NCBI GenBank assembly: GCA_027067015.1
Contig: JAMOMS010000266.1
Span: 1-6,061, forward strand
DNA from: Campylobacterales bacterium
GTDB taxonomy: Bacteria; Campylobacterota; Campylobacteria; Campylobacterales; Hydrogenimonadaceae
Reading direction: 5' to 3'
DNA length: 6,061 nucleotides
The notes below the pieces were generated by a model. The model was not told the DNA's origin. It was given only the letters and a program-made list of their open reading frames with translations, and did not search any database. Positions 1 to 5,910 of the stretch are shown piece by piece. Every line of letters begins with the position of its first letter. Position 1 is the first letter of the stretch. A program made the position numbers and the translations under genes.

Positions 1-506
1 AAGAGAACAAGTACCTGATGCAAAAGCATGAGCTGGTGGCTGAAATTGATACCCTGCTGGGCGGTCGGGCCGCCGAAGAGGTCTTTATCAAAGAGATCAG
101 CACGGGGGCCAGCAACGACCTGGAGCGGGCCACCGATATTGTCAAGGCGATGGTAAGCCTGTACGGCATGAGCGACGTGGCGGGGTTGATGGTGCTGGAG
201 AAGCAGACCAATATGTTCCTGGGCGGCGGGATGAGCCAGAAAGATTACAGCGAGAAGACCGCCGAGGAGATGGACGCCTTTGTCAAAGCCTTCCTGGATG
301 AGCGCTACAAGGCGGTAGTGGAGCGGCTGGAGCGCTACCGGGGAGCGATTGAGGAGATGGTAGAGGAGCTCTTCAAGGCCGAAACCATTGAAGGGGAGAC
401 GGTGCGCCGCATTATCCGGGCTTTTGAAGAGAGAGAGGGTCTGCCTTCGCTCCTGCAGGAAGAAGAGGGGGATGAAGAGTCGGCCCAAAACGACCCGAAG
501 GCGTGA
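1..506 (+). CDS. ftsH: ATP-dependent zinc metalloprotease FtsH, C-terminal part (5' end outside window)
   Basis: FtsH is a hexameric inner-membrane AAA+ protease that extracts and degrades misfolded membrane proteins and some short-lived regulators. The window holds only the C-terminal end of the M41 peptidase domain. The reading frame is open from base 3, so the ATG at 18 is internal (residues ENKYL precede it). Visible family signatures are the helix with LLGGRAAEEV (51-80) and the ISTGASNDLERAT segment (96-134). The Asp of SND (117-119) corresponds to the third zinc ligand of the family. The HEXXH motif, AAA domain and membrane helices must lie upstream. The tail (about 430-503) is acidic and poorly conserved, as is usual for FtsH. 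No terminator hairpin follows the stop, and the next promoter starts 15 bp downstream, so some read-through into leuA is possible. Identity is secure; only the partial extent limits the call. Confidence 0.96.
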   Translation, partial: ENKYLMQKHELVAEIDTLLGGRAAEEVFIKEISTGASNDLERATDIVKAMVSLYGMSDVAGLMVLEKQTNMFLGGGMSQKDYSEKTAEEMDAFVKAFLDERYKAVVERLERYRGAIEEMVEELFKAETIEGETVRRIIRAFEEREGLPSLLQEEEGDEESAQNDPKA

Positions 507-515
507 GCTTTCGGG

Positions 516-530
516 AAGTATGCTATACTT
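516..530. repeat. 15-bp inverted repeat overlapping the -10 element
   Basis: AAGTAT (516-521) and ATACTT (525-530) are perfect inverted repeats around a 3-bp centre, and the palindrome covers the whole -10 hexamer. Its position would suit a repressor operator that occludes the polymerase. A 6-bp arm with a short spacer can arise by chance, and part of the symmetry comes from the -10 sequence itself, so a role as operator is only a suggestion. Confidence 0.3.
521..529 (+). promoter_or_regulatory. Extended -10 promoter (TGCTATACT) for the leuL-leuA transcript
   Basis: TGCTATACT fits the extended -10 pattern TGnTATAnT, with the hexamer at 524-529. No recognisable -35 hexamer occurs at the expected spacing. 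That is normal for sigma-70 promoters of Campylobacterota, which rely on an extended -10 and weak upstream periodicity. Counting the hexamer as -12 to -7 puts +1 at 536, which is the A of the leader ORF's ATG. The promoter lies wholly after the ftsH stop codon. Confidence 0.65.
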
Positions 531-535
531 TCACC

Positions 536-646
536 ATGACTTCACAAAAACGTATCCAGCAAGGCAGTGAAACAGGCCGTATCAAAGCCATTCGACACCT
601 TCCCAAGATCGAGATCAAAAACACCCTCCTATTGCCGCTGTTTTAA
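536..646 (+). CDS. leuL: Putative leucine leader peptide (36 aa) upstream of leuA
   Basis: This 36-codon ORF starts at ATG 536 and stops at TAA 644-646, 70 bp before leuA. Its last residues are NTLLLPLF: four Leu in five codons, written CTC, CTA, TTG, CCG, CTG (626-640), directly before the stop. With an earlier CTT it uses five different Leu codons for five leucines. CTA does not occur among the roughly 39 Leu codons of leuA, so it is a rare codon here. A leucine-codon cluster in a short ORF upstream of leuA is the hallmark of leu attenuator peptides such as enterobacterial LeuL: scarce charged Leu-tRNA stalls the ribosome and raises expression of the downstream gene. No Shine-Dalgarno sequence precedes the ATG (the bases are TTTCACC), but the predicted transcription start coincides with it, which suggests leaderless translation. 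The N-terminal part is basic and has no recognised domain. The symbol is given by analogy. A chance ORF cannot be excluded, but codon content, promoter and position agree. Confidence 0.62.
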   Translation: MTSQKRIQQGSETGRIKAIRHLPKIEIKNTLLLPLF

Positions 647-704
647 TACTTTTTTACCCGTTTTTACACCCTGTTTTAAGAGAGGAACCGGAAGGTTTAT
701 AACC
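568..704 (+). promoter_or_regulatory. Candidate attenuator/leader RNA with competing pairings before leuA
   Basis: Several short complementary segments surround the leader Leu codons. TGAAACAG (568-575) can pair with CTGTTTTA at 638-645 (8 bp, one G-U) or, extended to 576, with CCTGTTTTA at 670-678 (9 bp, one G-U); the two are mutually exclusive. ACCTTCC (597-603) is complementary to GGAAGGT (690-696). Close to the leuA ribosome site, AACC (686-689), GGTT (694-697) and AACC (701-704) allow two exclusive 4-bp hairpins: one closes a GGAA (GNRA-type) loop and the other abuts the Shine-Dalgarno sequence. T runs occur at 650-655 and 661-665, but no stable GC stem precedes either, so a standard intrinsic attenuator is not evident. 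The arrangement is seen by eye without folding energies. Confidence 0.35.
621..679 (+). repeat. Gapped direct repeat of the leader ORF's 3' end
   Basis: ACACCCT (621-627) and GTTTTAA (640-646), the beginning and end of the leucine-codon stretch including the stop, recur fused as ACACCCTGTTTTAA at 666-679. The second copy lacks exactly 12 nt (628-639, four codons' worth), and its TAA (677-679) is in the same reading frame as the leader stop. This could be an old tandem duplication or two copies kept for alternative RNA pairing. Confidence 0.5.
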
Positions 705-710
705 AAAGGA
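705..710 (+). promoter_or_regulatory. Shine-Dalgarno site of leuA (AAAGGA)
   Basis: AAAGGA ends 6 nt before the ATG at 717, which supports that start codon. It directly follows AACC (701-704), which can form a small hairpin with GGTT (694-697), so access to this site could depend on leader RNA folding. Confidence 0.8.
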
Positions 711-716
711 TGAAGC

Positions 717-2270
717 ATGAGTCAGAAAGAGAAAGTCTATATATTTGATACCACGTTGCGTGACGGCGAGCAGAGCCCCGGCGCCTCCATGAACACCGAA
801 GAGAAGATCAAGATCGCTTTGCAACTTGAGCGGTTGGGGGTGGATATTATCGAAGCCGGGTTCGCCGCCGCCAGCCCGGGCGATTTTGACGCCATCAGCC
901 GCATCGCCGACGCGGTGAAAAAGAGTACCGTCTGCTCTTTGGCCAGGGCCGTGGAGCGGGATATCGTCAAGGCGGGCGAATCGCTTGAAAAGGCTGAGAA
1001 AAAGCGGATTCACACCTTTATCGCCACCAGCCCCATTCATATGGAGCACAAGCTTCGCATGAAGCCCGACGAGGTAATCGCCCGCGCCGTCGAGGCGGTG
1101 AAGCTGGCCAAAAGCTTTACCGACGACGTGGAGTTTAGTTGTGAGGACGCGGGCCGCAGTGAGATGGGCTTTTTGAAAGAGATCCTTGACGCGGTGATCG
1201 AGGCGGGAGCCACGACGCTCAACATTCCCGATACCGTCGGCTACCGCCTGCCCCAGGAGATGGGGGCGATGATCAAAGAGCTTTATGATCATGTGGGAAA
1301 ACGCGCCATCATTTCGGTCCATTGCCACAACGACCTGGGCCTGGCCGTGGCCAATTCGCTCTTTTCGGTCTTAAACGGCGCGCGGCAGGTGGAGTGTACC
1401 ATCAACGGCTTGGGGGAACGAGCCGGCAACGCGGCGCTGGAAGAGATCGTGATGGCCATGAAGACCCGAAGCGACGTCTTCAGTGGGGTAGAGACCGGCA
1501 TCAACACCCGCGAAATCTACCCTACCAGCCGCCTGGTGGCCGCCATTACCGGCATTGAGCCCCAGCCCAACAAAGCCATTGTGGGCAAAAACGCCTTCGC
1601 CCATGAAAGCGGCATTCACCAAGACGGCGTGCTCAAGTGTCAGGAGACCTACGAGATTATGAAGGCCGAGGATATCGGTTTGGAGGCCAACCGCATTGTC
1701 CTTGGCAAGCACAGCGGGCGCCACGCGTTCAAAGAGCGCCTTCAGGAGCTGGGATTCGAGCTTGGCGAAGAGGATTTGAACAAGGCCTTTGAGCGCTTTA
1801 AAGTGTTGGCGGACAAGAAGAAAGAGATTTACGACGACGACATCCGTATGCTGATCGCCAACGAGATCACCAACATCCCCCAAACCTACGAGTTGGTAGG
1901 CTTGCAGATTGCCGACTGCTCCGGCGGGGTGCCCAGCGCGGCGGTGAGAATCCGTCATGAGGGCAAGGAACTGCTGGACGCGGGCATCGGCGACGGGACG
2001 ATGGACGCCATTTTTAAAACCATCGACCGCATCAGCGGCCATACGGGCCAGTTGATGGATTACCGGGTCGAGGCGGTCACGAAGGGCAAGGACGCTTTGG
2101 CCAAGGTGGTCGTGAACGTCCGTTTTGACGAGAGCCAAAACGCCGTCATCGGGCACGGGCTTAGTATCGATACGATGCTTGCCAGCGCCAAAGCCTATAT
2201 CGGGGCGCTCAACAGCTATCTGTCCATGCGGCCCGAACAGAGTGATGAAGAGGCGTGCGGCGGGGTGTAG
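717..2270 (+). CDS. leuA: 2-isopropylmalate synthase
   Basis: This cytosolic enzyme condenses acetyl-CoA with 2-oxoisovalerate to give 2-isopropylmalate, the committed step of leucine synthesis. The 517 residues match the usual length of the bacterial LeuA group. The N-terminal TIM-barrel HMGL-like domain (about 7-275) carries RDGEQSPG (15-22) and HCHNDLGLA (202-210). The expected metal ligands D16, H202, H204 and N238 (in GNAALEE) are all present. The linker shows HESGIHQDG (296-304) and KHSGRHAF (331-338), typical of true isopropylmalate synthases. The C-terminal regulatory domain (about 390-505), which binds leucine for feedback inhibition, is intact and includes the GIGDGTMDA segment (423-431). 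The start has a good Shine-Dalgarno sequence. Regulation probably acts both allosterically and through the leucine-rich leader ORF upstream. No other leu gene follows; leuB, leuC and leuD must be elsewhere. Homocitrate and citramalate synthases share the fold, but the length and motifs favour LeuA. Confidence 0.96.
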   Translation: MSQKEKVYIFDTTLRDGEQSPGASMNTEEKIKIALQLERLGVDIIEAGFAAASPGDFDAISRIADAVKKSTVCSLARAVERDIVKAGESLEKAEKKRIHTFIATSPIHMEHKLRMKPDEVIARAVEAVKLAKSFTDDVEFSCEDAGRSEMGFLKEILDAVIEAGATTLNIPDTVGYRLPQEMGAMIKELYDHVGKRAIISVHCHNDLGLAVANSLFSVLNGARQVECTINGLGERAGNAALEEIVMAMKTRSDVFSGVETGINTREIYPTSRLVAAITGIEPQPNKAIVGKNAFAHESGIHQDGVLKCQETYEIMKAEDIGLEANRIVLGKHSGRHAFKERLQELGFELGEEDLNKAFERFKVLADKKKEIYDDDIRMLIANEITNIPQTYELVGLQIADCSGGVPSAAVRIRHEGKELLDAGIGDGTMDAIFKTIDRISGHTGQLMDYRVEAVTKGKDALAKVVVNVRFDESQNAVIGHGLSIDTMLASAKAYIGALNSYLSMRPEQSDEEACGGV

Positions 2271-2288
2271 GCGCTATCGGCGCGTTTT
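2271..2288 (+). terminator. Weak candidate terminator at the leuA-pflB junction
   Basis: GCGC (2271-2274), a 5-nt loop TATCG and GCGC (2280-2283) are followed by G and four T (2285-2288). The stem is only 4 bp, albeit all G-C, and the T run is short, so an effective intrinsic terminator is doubtful. It is listed because the convergent genes leave no other room for one; Rho-dependent ending or overlapping transcripts are equally likely. Confidence 0.2.
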
Positions 2289-4631
2289 CGCATGGGGTGC
2301 CGGTTTTTGGTAGCCGATAACATCAAAATCGAAAAAGCGTGAGTGAAAGGTGCCGTCGGGGATTTTGTTGAACTGAATGGCGGCTGATTCCAGGTTCTCC
2401 TGCTCCAGATAAAGAAGTCCCAGGGCATAGCGGCTCTCCAGGTTGTTCGGGTCGGTCAGTTTGGCCAACTCCAGCAGTGCCGCCGCCGTGGCGTGGTGGT
2501 TGGCGGCGATGGCGGCGACGGCTGTTAAAAAGAGGGTGCGGCTGTCTTGTCGGTTGTATTTGTCTACCAGCTGGTTGAGCAGGGTATAGGCCTCTTCAAA
2601 CTCTTTGAGGTAGATATCCACCAGCGCCAGCGCTTCAATAATCCCTTCGGGCTCCTCGTTTTCGGCGATCAATTTATGTTCCAAACGTTTTTTAAGCGGG
2701 TAGAGGGTGCCGGTGATGTGGCGAATGGTGATATAGTTGCGTCGCGTAAAGGGACTGCCGTAGTAGAGCGCTTCCAGATTGAGCGGATGACGCTTGAGGT
2801 AGGCGATGGCTTTGGCGCTGAAAGATTTGACAGGGAGGTTGCGGTAGCGTATATCCAAATAGAGCAGGTTGGCCAAAATGTCTTTGGGAAGGCGGTCTCT
2901 TAACATTTTGGCGCTCTCTAAAGCGTTGGTCCAGTCGTTGCGTTGGGCGTGAATGAGCAGATCGAGCAGGAGGTAGTCGGGGCGGTTGTCGTGAGATTGA
3001 TGTAACCACCGGGAAGCGGCGGCAAGGTTGCCCTTGTAAAGATAGTAGAGCGCCTTGACATATTGTTGAGACAGGGTCGGGCGGTTGAGGTTTTTTAGAT
3101 CATCCAGCAAGAAACGTTCAACCTGCGGAATCTTTTTGTGAATCAGATCTTCGCTAATAAGGGCAAAAAGGCCGGCAAGATAGTTGGTAGTATTGAGATG
3201 GTAGCTTCTTAAAAAATGGGTATGCGCGTTGGTAAAGTCGCCGAGCCGGGCATAGGTGAGTCCCAGGTTGTAGTGGAGTATCGCGTGGTTGGGATAGCGT
3301 TTCAGGGCCTGGCGCAAGAGCCGGTTGGCCCGCAGGAGGCGATGGTCGAGCGCCTCTTTGATCGCCTTGGAGATAAGCAGATTGACATGGGAGATATTGG
3401 AGCTTCGGCTAAGGTATTTGGTCGCGTCGGGTGCCTCGTCCACATAGATGGCGGCGTTACCCTTGCGAATATAGTTGATGGTTTGGGCGGCGTTGAAGAC
3501 TTTAAACGGGGCAAACTCAAATATCAGACGGTAGGCGTTGGGCGGTGTGATTAGTTTGTCGGCACTGTAACGCTTTTGGGCCTCTTGAATTGAGATAACG
3601 CCTTTGGCCAGTGTTGTTTTGATCGGGTAGAAACGGCTTTTGTCCCCCTTTTTTTGCAATTTTCTCAATAGTTTGGCGCTCTCTTTGGGCTGGCGGTTTT
3701 TAAGATAGACCAGCGCCAACGCTTTCATAACAGAGGGGTCCGGACGCTCATTCATCGCCTCCTTTAGCGCTTTGGCTGACGCGGCGTAGTCCGCGATGCG
3801 CGCATAAAGCAGGCCCAGAAAAAGCGGGTCTTTTTGCGTGTGCCCACCCTCTATCAGGCCGATCGCTTTTTGAGGGCGCGCGTAGACGCTGTAGGCGATG
3901 GCGCCCAGGCTTCCCAACTCTTTGGTGTAGTGCTTGGTCATGGGGTGTTTTAATGCCGGTAGAATCTCGTAATAGTTGCCCTTATAGTAGTTAACCAGCG
4001 CGTAGAGGTAGCTATAAAGCGAGGAGCCGTAACTCTCCGGCAGGCTGGCTTCGGCCATCTGAAGAAAATAGGCAAAACTTTTTCGATCATTGAGGTGTAG
4101 GGCGCAGGCGGCGGCGTTGAGGGCGCTGATACAGCGGTTCTCACCGTTTTGTATGGCCTTTTTAAAAGAGGCGATGGCCCGGTCGTACTTCTCCTGGCGC
4201 ATTTGGGCCACGCCGAGATTGTAGTAGGAGACGGAGGCGCTGTAGGCGGCGATCTGCTCAAAGAGTGAAAGCGCCTCTTTTTTGTCCCCCCGCTCATAAA
4301 GGAGATTGGCCTTTTTGATCATGGCGTCAATCTCCGAAGGTGTTGATCGCGGAGGTGTTGACGGTCGGCGCGCGGAGGCTTCCAGTTTCTTGGCCAGTTT
4401 GGCGGTATCGATCGGAGGGGTTTGGGCGGAGCTTTTTTTGTGCGAGAGTACCAGGTAAAGCGCCAAAAGAGCCAGCAAAAGAACCAAAAAGGCCAGCCCC
4501 AACAGCAGATAGAGCTGTTTTTTGTCGGGGCCTTTTGGGGTGGCGTCCTCAACGGTTGCCTCCTCGGCGGGGCCGTTCTCTTCGGTCTCATCCCCCTCTT
4601 CGAGGATAATTACCTCTTCTTCTTCCGCCAT
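2274..4631 (-). CDS. pflB: TPR-repeat flagellar motor scaffold protein, PflB-like
   Basis: This 785-residue protein has a very acidic N-terminal tail (about residues 3-29), then KGPDKK and a single hydrophobic helix (about 39-62), a Pro/Ser/Thr-rich linker (about 70-100), and a long helical domain to the end. TPR-like repeats are readable at about 101-166 (SYYNLGVAQMRQEKYDRAIA), 447-480 (HYNLGLTYARLGDFTNAHTH), 523-546, 663-692 and 730-756. Lysines before the helix suggest a cytoplasmic tail and a periplasmic TPR domain. In Campylobacter and Helicobacter the large TPR protein encoded next to serS is PflB, a disk/rim component that, with PflA, scaffolds stator units at a wide radius in the high-torque flagellar motor. 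The assignment rests on architecture, length and this synteny; a similar TPR protein with another role cannot be excluded. The start codon lies 8 bp after the serS stop, with AAGG spanning that stop as ribosome site, so translation is probably coupled. The gene ends 3 bp from the leuA stop. Confidence 0.78.
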   Translation of the reverse strand: MAEEEEVIILEEGDETEENGPAEEATVEDATPKGPDKKQLYLLLGLAFLVLLLALLALYLVLSHKKSSAQTPPIDTAKLAKKLEASARRPSTPPRSTPSEIDAMIKKANLLYERGDKKEALSLFEQIAAYSASVSYYNLGVAQMRQEKYDRAIASFKKAIQNGENRCISALNAAACALHLNDRKSFAYFLQMAEASLPESYGSSLYSYLYALVNYYKGNYYEILPALKHPMTKHYTKELGSLGAIAYSVYARPQKAIGLIEGGHTQKDPLFLGLLYARIADYAASAKALKEAMNERPDPSVMKALALVYLKNRQPKESAKLLRKLQKKGDKSRFYPIKTTLAKGVISIQEAQKRYSADKLITPPNAYRLIFEFAPFKVFNAAQTINYIRKGNAAIYVDEAPDATKYLSRSSNISHVNLLISKAIKEALDHRLLRANRLLRQALKRYPNHAILHYNLGLTYARLGDFTNAHTHFLRSYHLNTTNYLAGLFALISEDLIHKKIPQVERFLLDDLKNLNRPTLSQQYVKALYYLYKGNLAAASRWLHQSHDNRPDYLLLDLLIHAQRNDWTNALESAKMLRDRLPKDILANLLYLDIRYRNLPVKSFSAKAIAYLKRHPLNLEALYYGSPFTRRNYITIRHITGTLYPLKKRLEHKLIAENEEPEGIIEALALVDIYLKEFEEAYTLLNQLVDKYNRQDSRTLFLTAVAAIAANHHATAAALLELAKLTDPNNLESRYALGLLYLEQENLESAAIQFNKIPDGTFHSRFFDFDVIGYQKPAPHAKTRR

Positions 4632-4637
4632 CGGTTA

Positions 4638-4641
4638 CCTT
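4638..4641 (-). promoter_or_regulatory. pflB ribosome-binding site overlapping the serS stop codon
   Basis: On the minus strand, TTTAAGGTAACCG precedes the pflB ATG. AAGG shares its AA with the serS TAA stop and lies 6 nt from the start codon. This supports the chosen start and indicates translational coupling of pflB to serS. Confidence 0.6.
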
Positions 4642-5887
4642 AAAGGTAGGGTTTTAGCGCGTCGGGTACGGCGATGGCGCCGTCTTTTTGCTGATAGTTT
4701 TCCATGATGGCGATGAGGGTACGCCCCACCGCCAGGCTGGAACCGTTGAGGGTGTGGACCAGACGGTTTTTGCGGTTTTCGTCTTTGAAGCGTATTTTGG
4801 CCCGCCGGGCCTGAAAATCGCGGGTGTTGGAAACAGAACTGATCTCCCGGTAGCACCCCTGACCCGGTAACCACACCTCCAGGTCGATCGTTTTGGCGGC
4901 TGAAAAGCCCATGTCACCCGCGCATAGCAATACATGGCGGTGCGGCAGGCCCAAAGAGGTCAACAGGTCGGAGGCGCAGGCTACCATCTCTTCAAAAACC
5001 CGGTCGCTCTCTTCGGGGCGGGTGATGCAGACCAGCTCCACTTTGTCGAACTGGTGCTGGCGGATGATACCCCGTGTATCCCGCCCCGCCGAGCCCGCCT
5101 CTTTGCGAAAACAGGGGGTGTGGGCGGTCATCTTAAGGGGGAGTTGTTCTCGGGAAAGAATTTCGTCACGGTAGAGGTTGGTTAGCGGCACCTCGGCGGT
5201 GGGAATAAGGTAGAGCTCCTCACCCTCAATCTTGAAAAGATCGTCGGCGAATTTGGGGAGCTGGCCGGTGCCGTACAGTGAGGCGTCGTTGACAATGGCC
5301 GGCACCCACACCTCCTCAAAGCCCCGTTTGCGGTTGAAATCGAGCATATAGTTAATCAGGGCGCGCTCCAGTCTCGCCCCCATGCCCCGCAGGGAGCTAA
5401 AACGGCTCTTGGCCACCTTGACACCCCGCTCAAAGTCGATCCAGCCGTTGCTTTCGGCCAGTTCCCAGTGCTCTTTGGGCTGAAAGTCAAATGTGGTTGG
5501 CTCAAGCACCCGTTTGAGCTCCACGTTGTCGTTTTCGTCTTCGCCGTCGGGTACGTCGGGATCGGGCAGGTTGGGTACGGCGGCCGCTTCGTTTAAAAGC
5601 CTCTCTTCCACTCTTTTGAGCGCTTCGTTCAACTCGGCGATACGTTTTTTGTTGGCGGCTACTTCGGCCTGAAGCGCCGAGAGATCTTTGCCTTCGCGTT
5701 TATATTCGCCAAAAAGACGGCTTTTGGCGTTTTGTTCCGCCTGTGCCGTCTCCAGCTTTTGCCTTAGCGCCTTCTTCTCTTCAAAAAGCTGTTTGAGATC
5801 GGCCAGTTTTGTCTCATCCACGCCCCGACGGCGCAGGGCTGTGGCGGTGGACTCAAAAGATTGTTCTAATTGTTTGAGGTCTATCAT
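4640..5887 (-). CDS. serS: Seryl-tRNA synthetase
   Basis: This class IIa aminoacyl-tRNA synthetase charges tRNA-Ser, and also tRNA-Sec where present, with serine in the cytosol. Its 415 residues are normal for bacterial SerRS. Residues about 1-105 form the N-terminal tRNA-binding domain, with a charged, heptad-like helical hairpin (about 27-100) that contacts the long variable arm of the tRNA. The catalytic core follows: TAEVPLTN (230-237) for serine binding, class II motif 2 as [14 protein letters not shown] (260-273), [10 protein letters not shown] (353-362), and motif 3 as [19 protein letters not shown] (381-399). Nothing essential appears to be missing. The start is an ATG preceded by AAGGA (minus strand, 5893-5897) at 5 nt spacing. 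It lies 23 bp after the stop of a small membrane protein gene and 8 bp before pflB, so it is probably part of an operon. A possible own promoter is noted in the upstream gene. Confidence 0.97.
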   Translation of the reverse strand: MIDLKQLEQSFESTATALRRRGVDETKLADLKQLFEEKKALRQKLETAQAEQNAKSRLFGEYKREGKDLSALQAEVAANKKRIAELNEALKRVEERLLNEAAAVPNLPDPDVPDGEDENDNVELKRVLEPTTFDFQPKEHWELAESNGWIDFERGVKVAKSRFSSLRGMGARLERALINYMLDFNRKRGFEEVWVPAIVNDASLYGTGQLPKFADDLFKIEGEELYLIPTAEVPLTNLYRDEILSREQLPLKMTAHTPCFRKEAGSAGRDTRGIIRQHQFDKVELVCITRPEESDRVFEEMVACASDLLTSLGLPHRHVLLCAGDMGFSAAKTIDLEVWLPGQGCYREISSVSNTRDFQARRAKIRFKDENRKNRLVHTLNGSSLAVGRTLIAIMENYQQKDGAIAVPDALKPYL

Positions 5888-5910
5888 GTGTTTCCTTGAC
5901 GTATCATGAT

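Noticed and set aside
388..570. Plus-strand 60-codon frame overlapping the ftsH end
   Set aside because: It is out of frame inside ftsH, low-complexity and Arg/Lys-rich, with no ribosome site; the 536-646 frame explains the intergenic part better.
646..670. T-rich stretch after the leader ORF as an intrinsic terminator
   Set aside because: Runs of 6 and 5 T are present, but the only preceding stem (AAAACA with TGTTTT, 618-623/639-644) is A-U-rich with a 15-nt loop, too weak to call.
654..1328. Minus-strand open frame (224 codons) overlapping the leader and leuA
   Set aside because: It is antisense to the conserved LeuA catalytic barrel, spans the leader promoter region end, and has no domain-like features.
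1371..2156. Long minus-strand open frame (261 codons) opposite leuA
   Set aside because: leuA is unambiguous on the plus strand with all catalytic motifs. The antisense frame is a by-product of GC-rich codon bias and shows no recognisable domain.
2547..2903. Plus-strand open frame (118 codons) inside the pflB region
   Set aside because: It lies entirely antisense to a continuous TPR-encoding frame and has no promoter or ribosome site.
5903..5910. 8-bp palindrome ATCATGAT between the membrane protein gene and serS
   Set aside because: It is short enough to occur by chance, is not part of a hairpin with T run, and has no second copy nearby.
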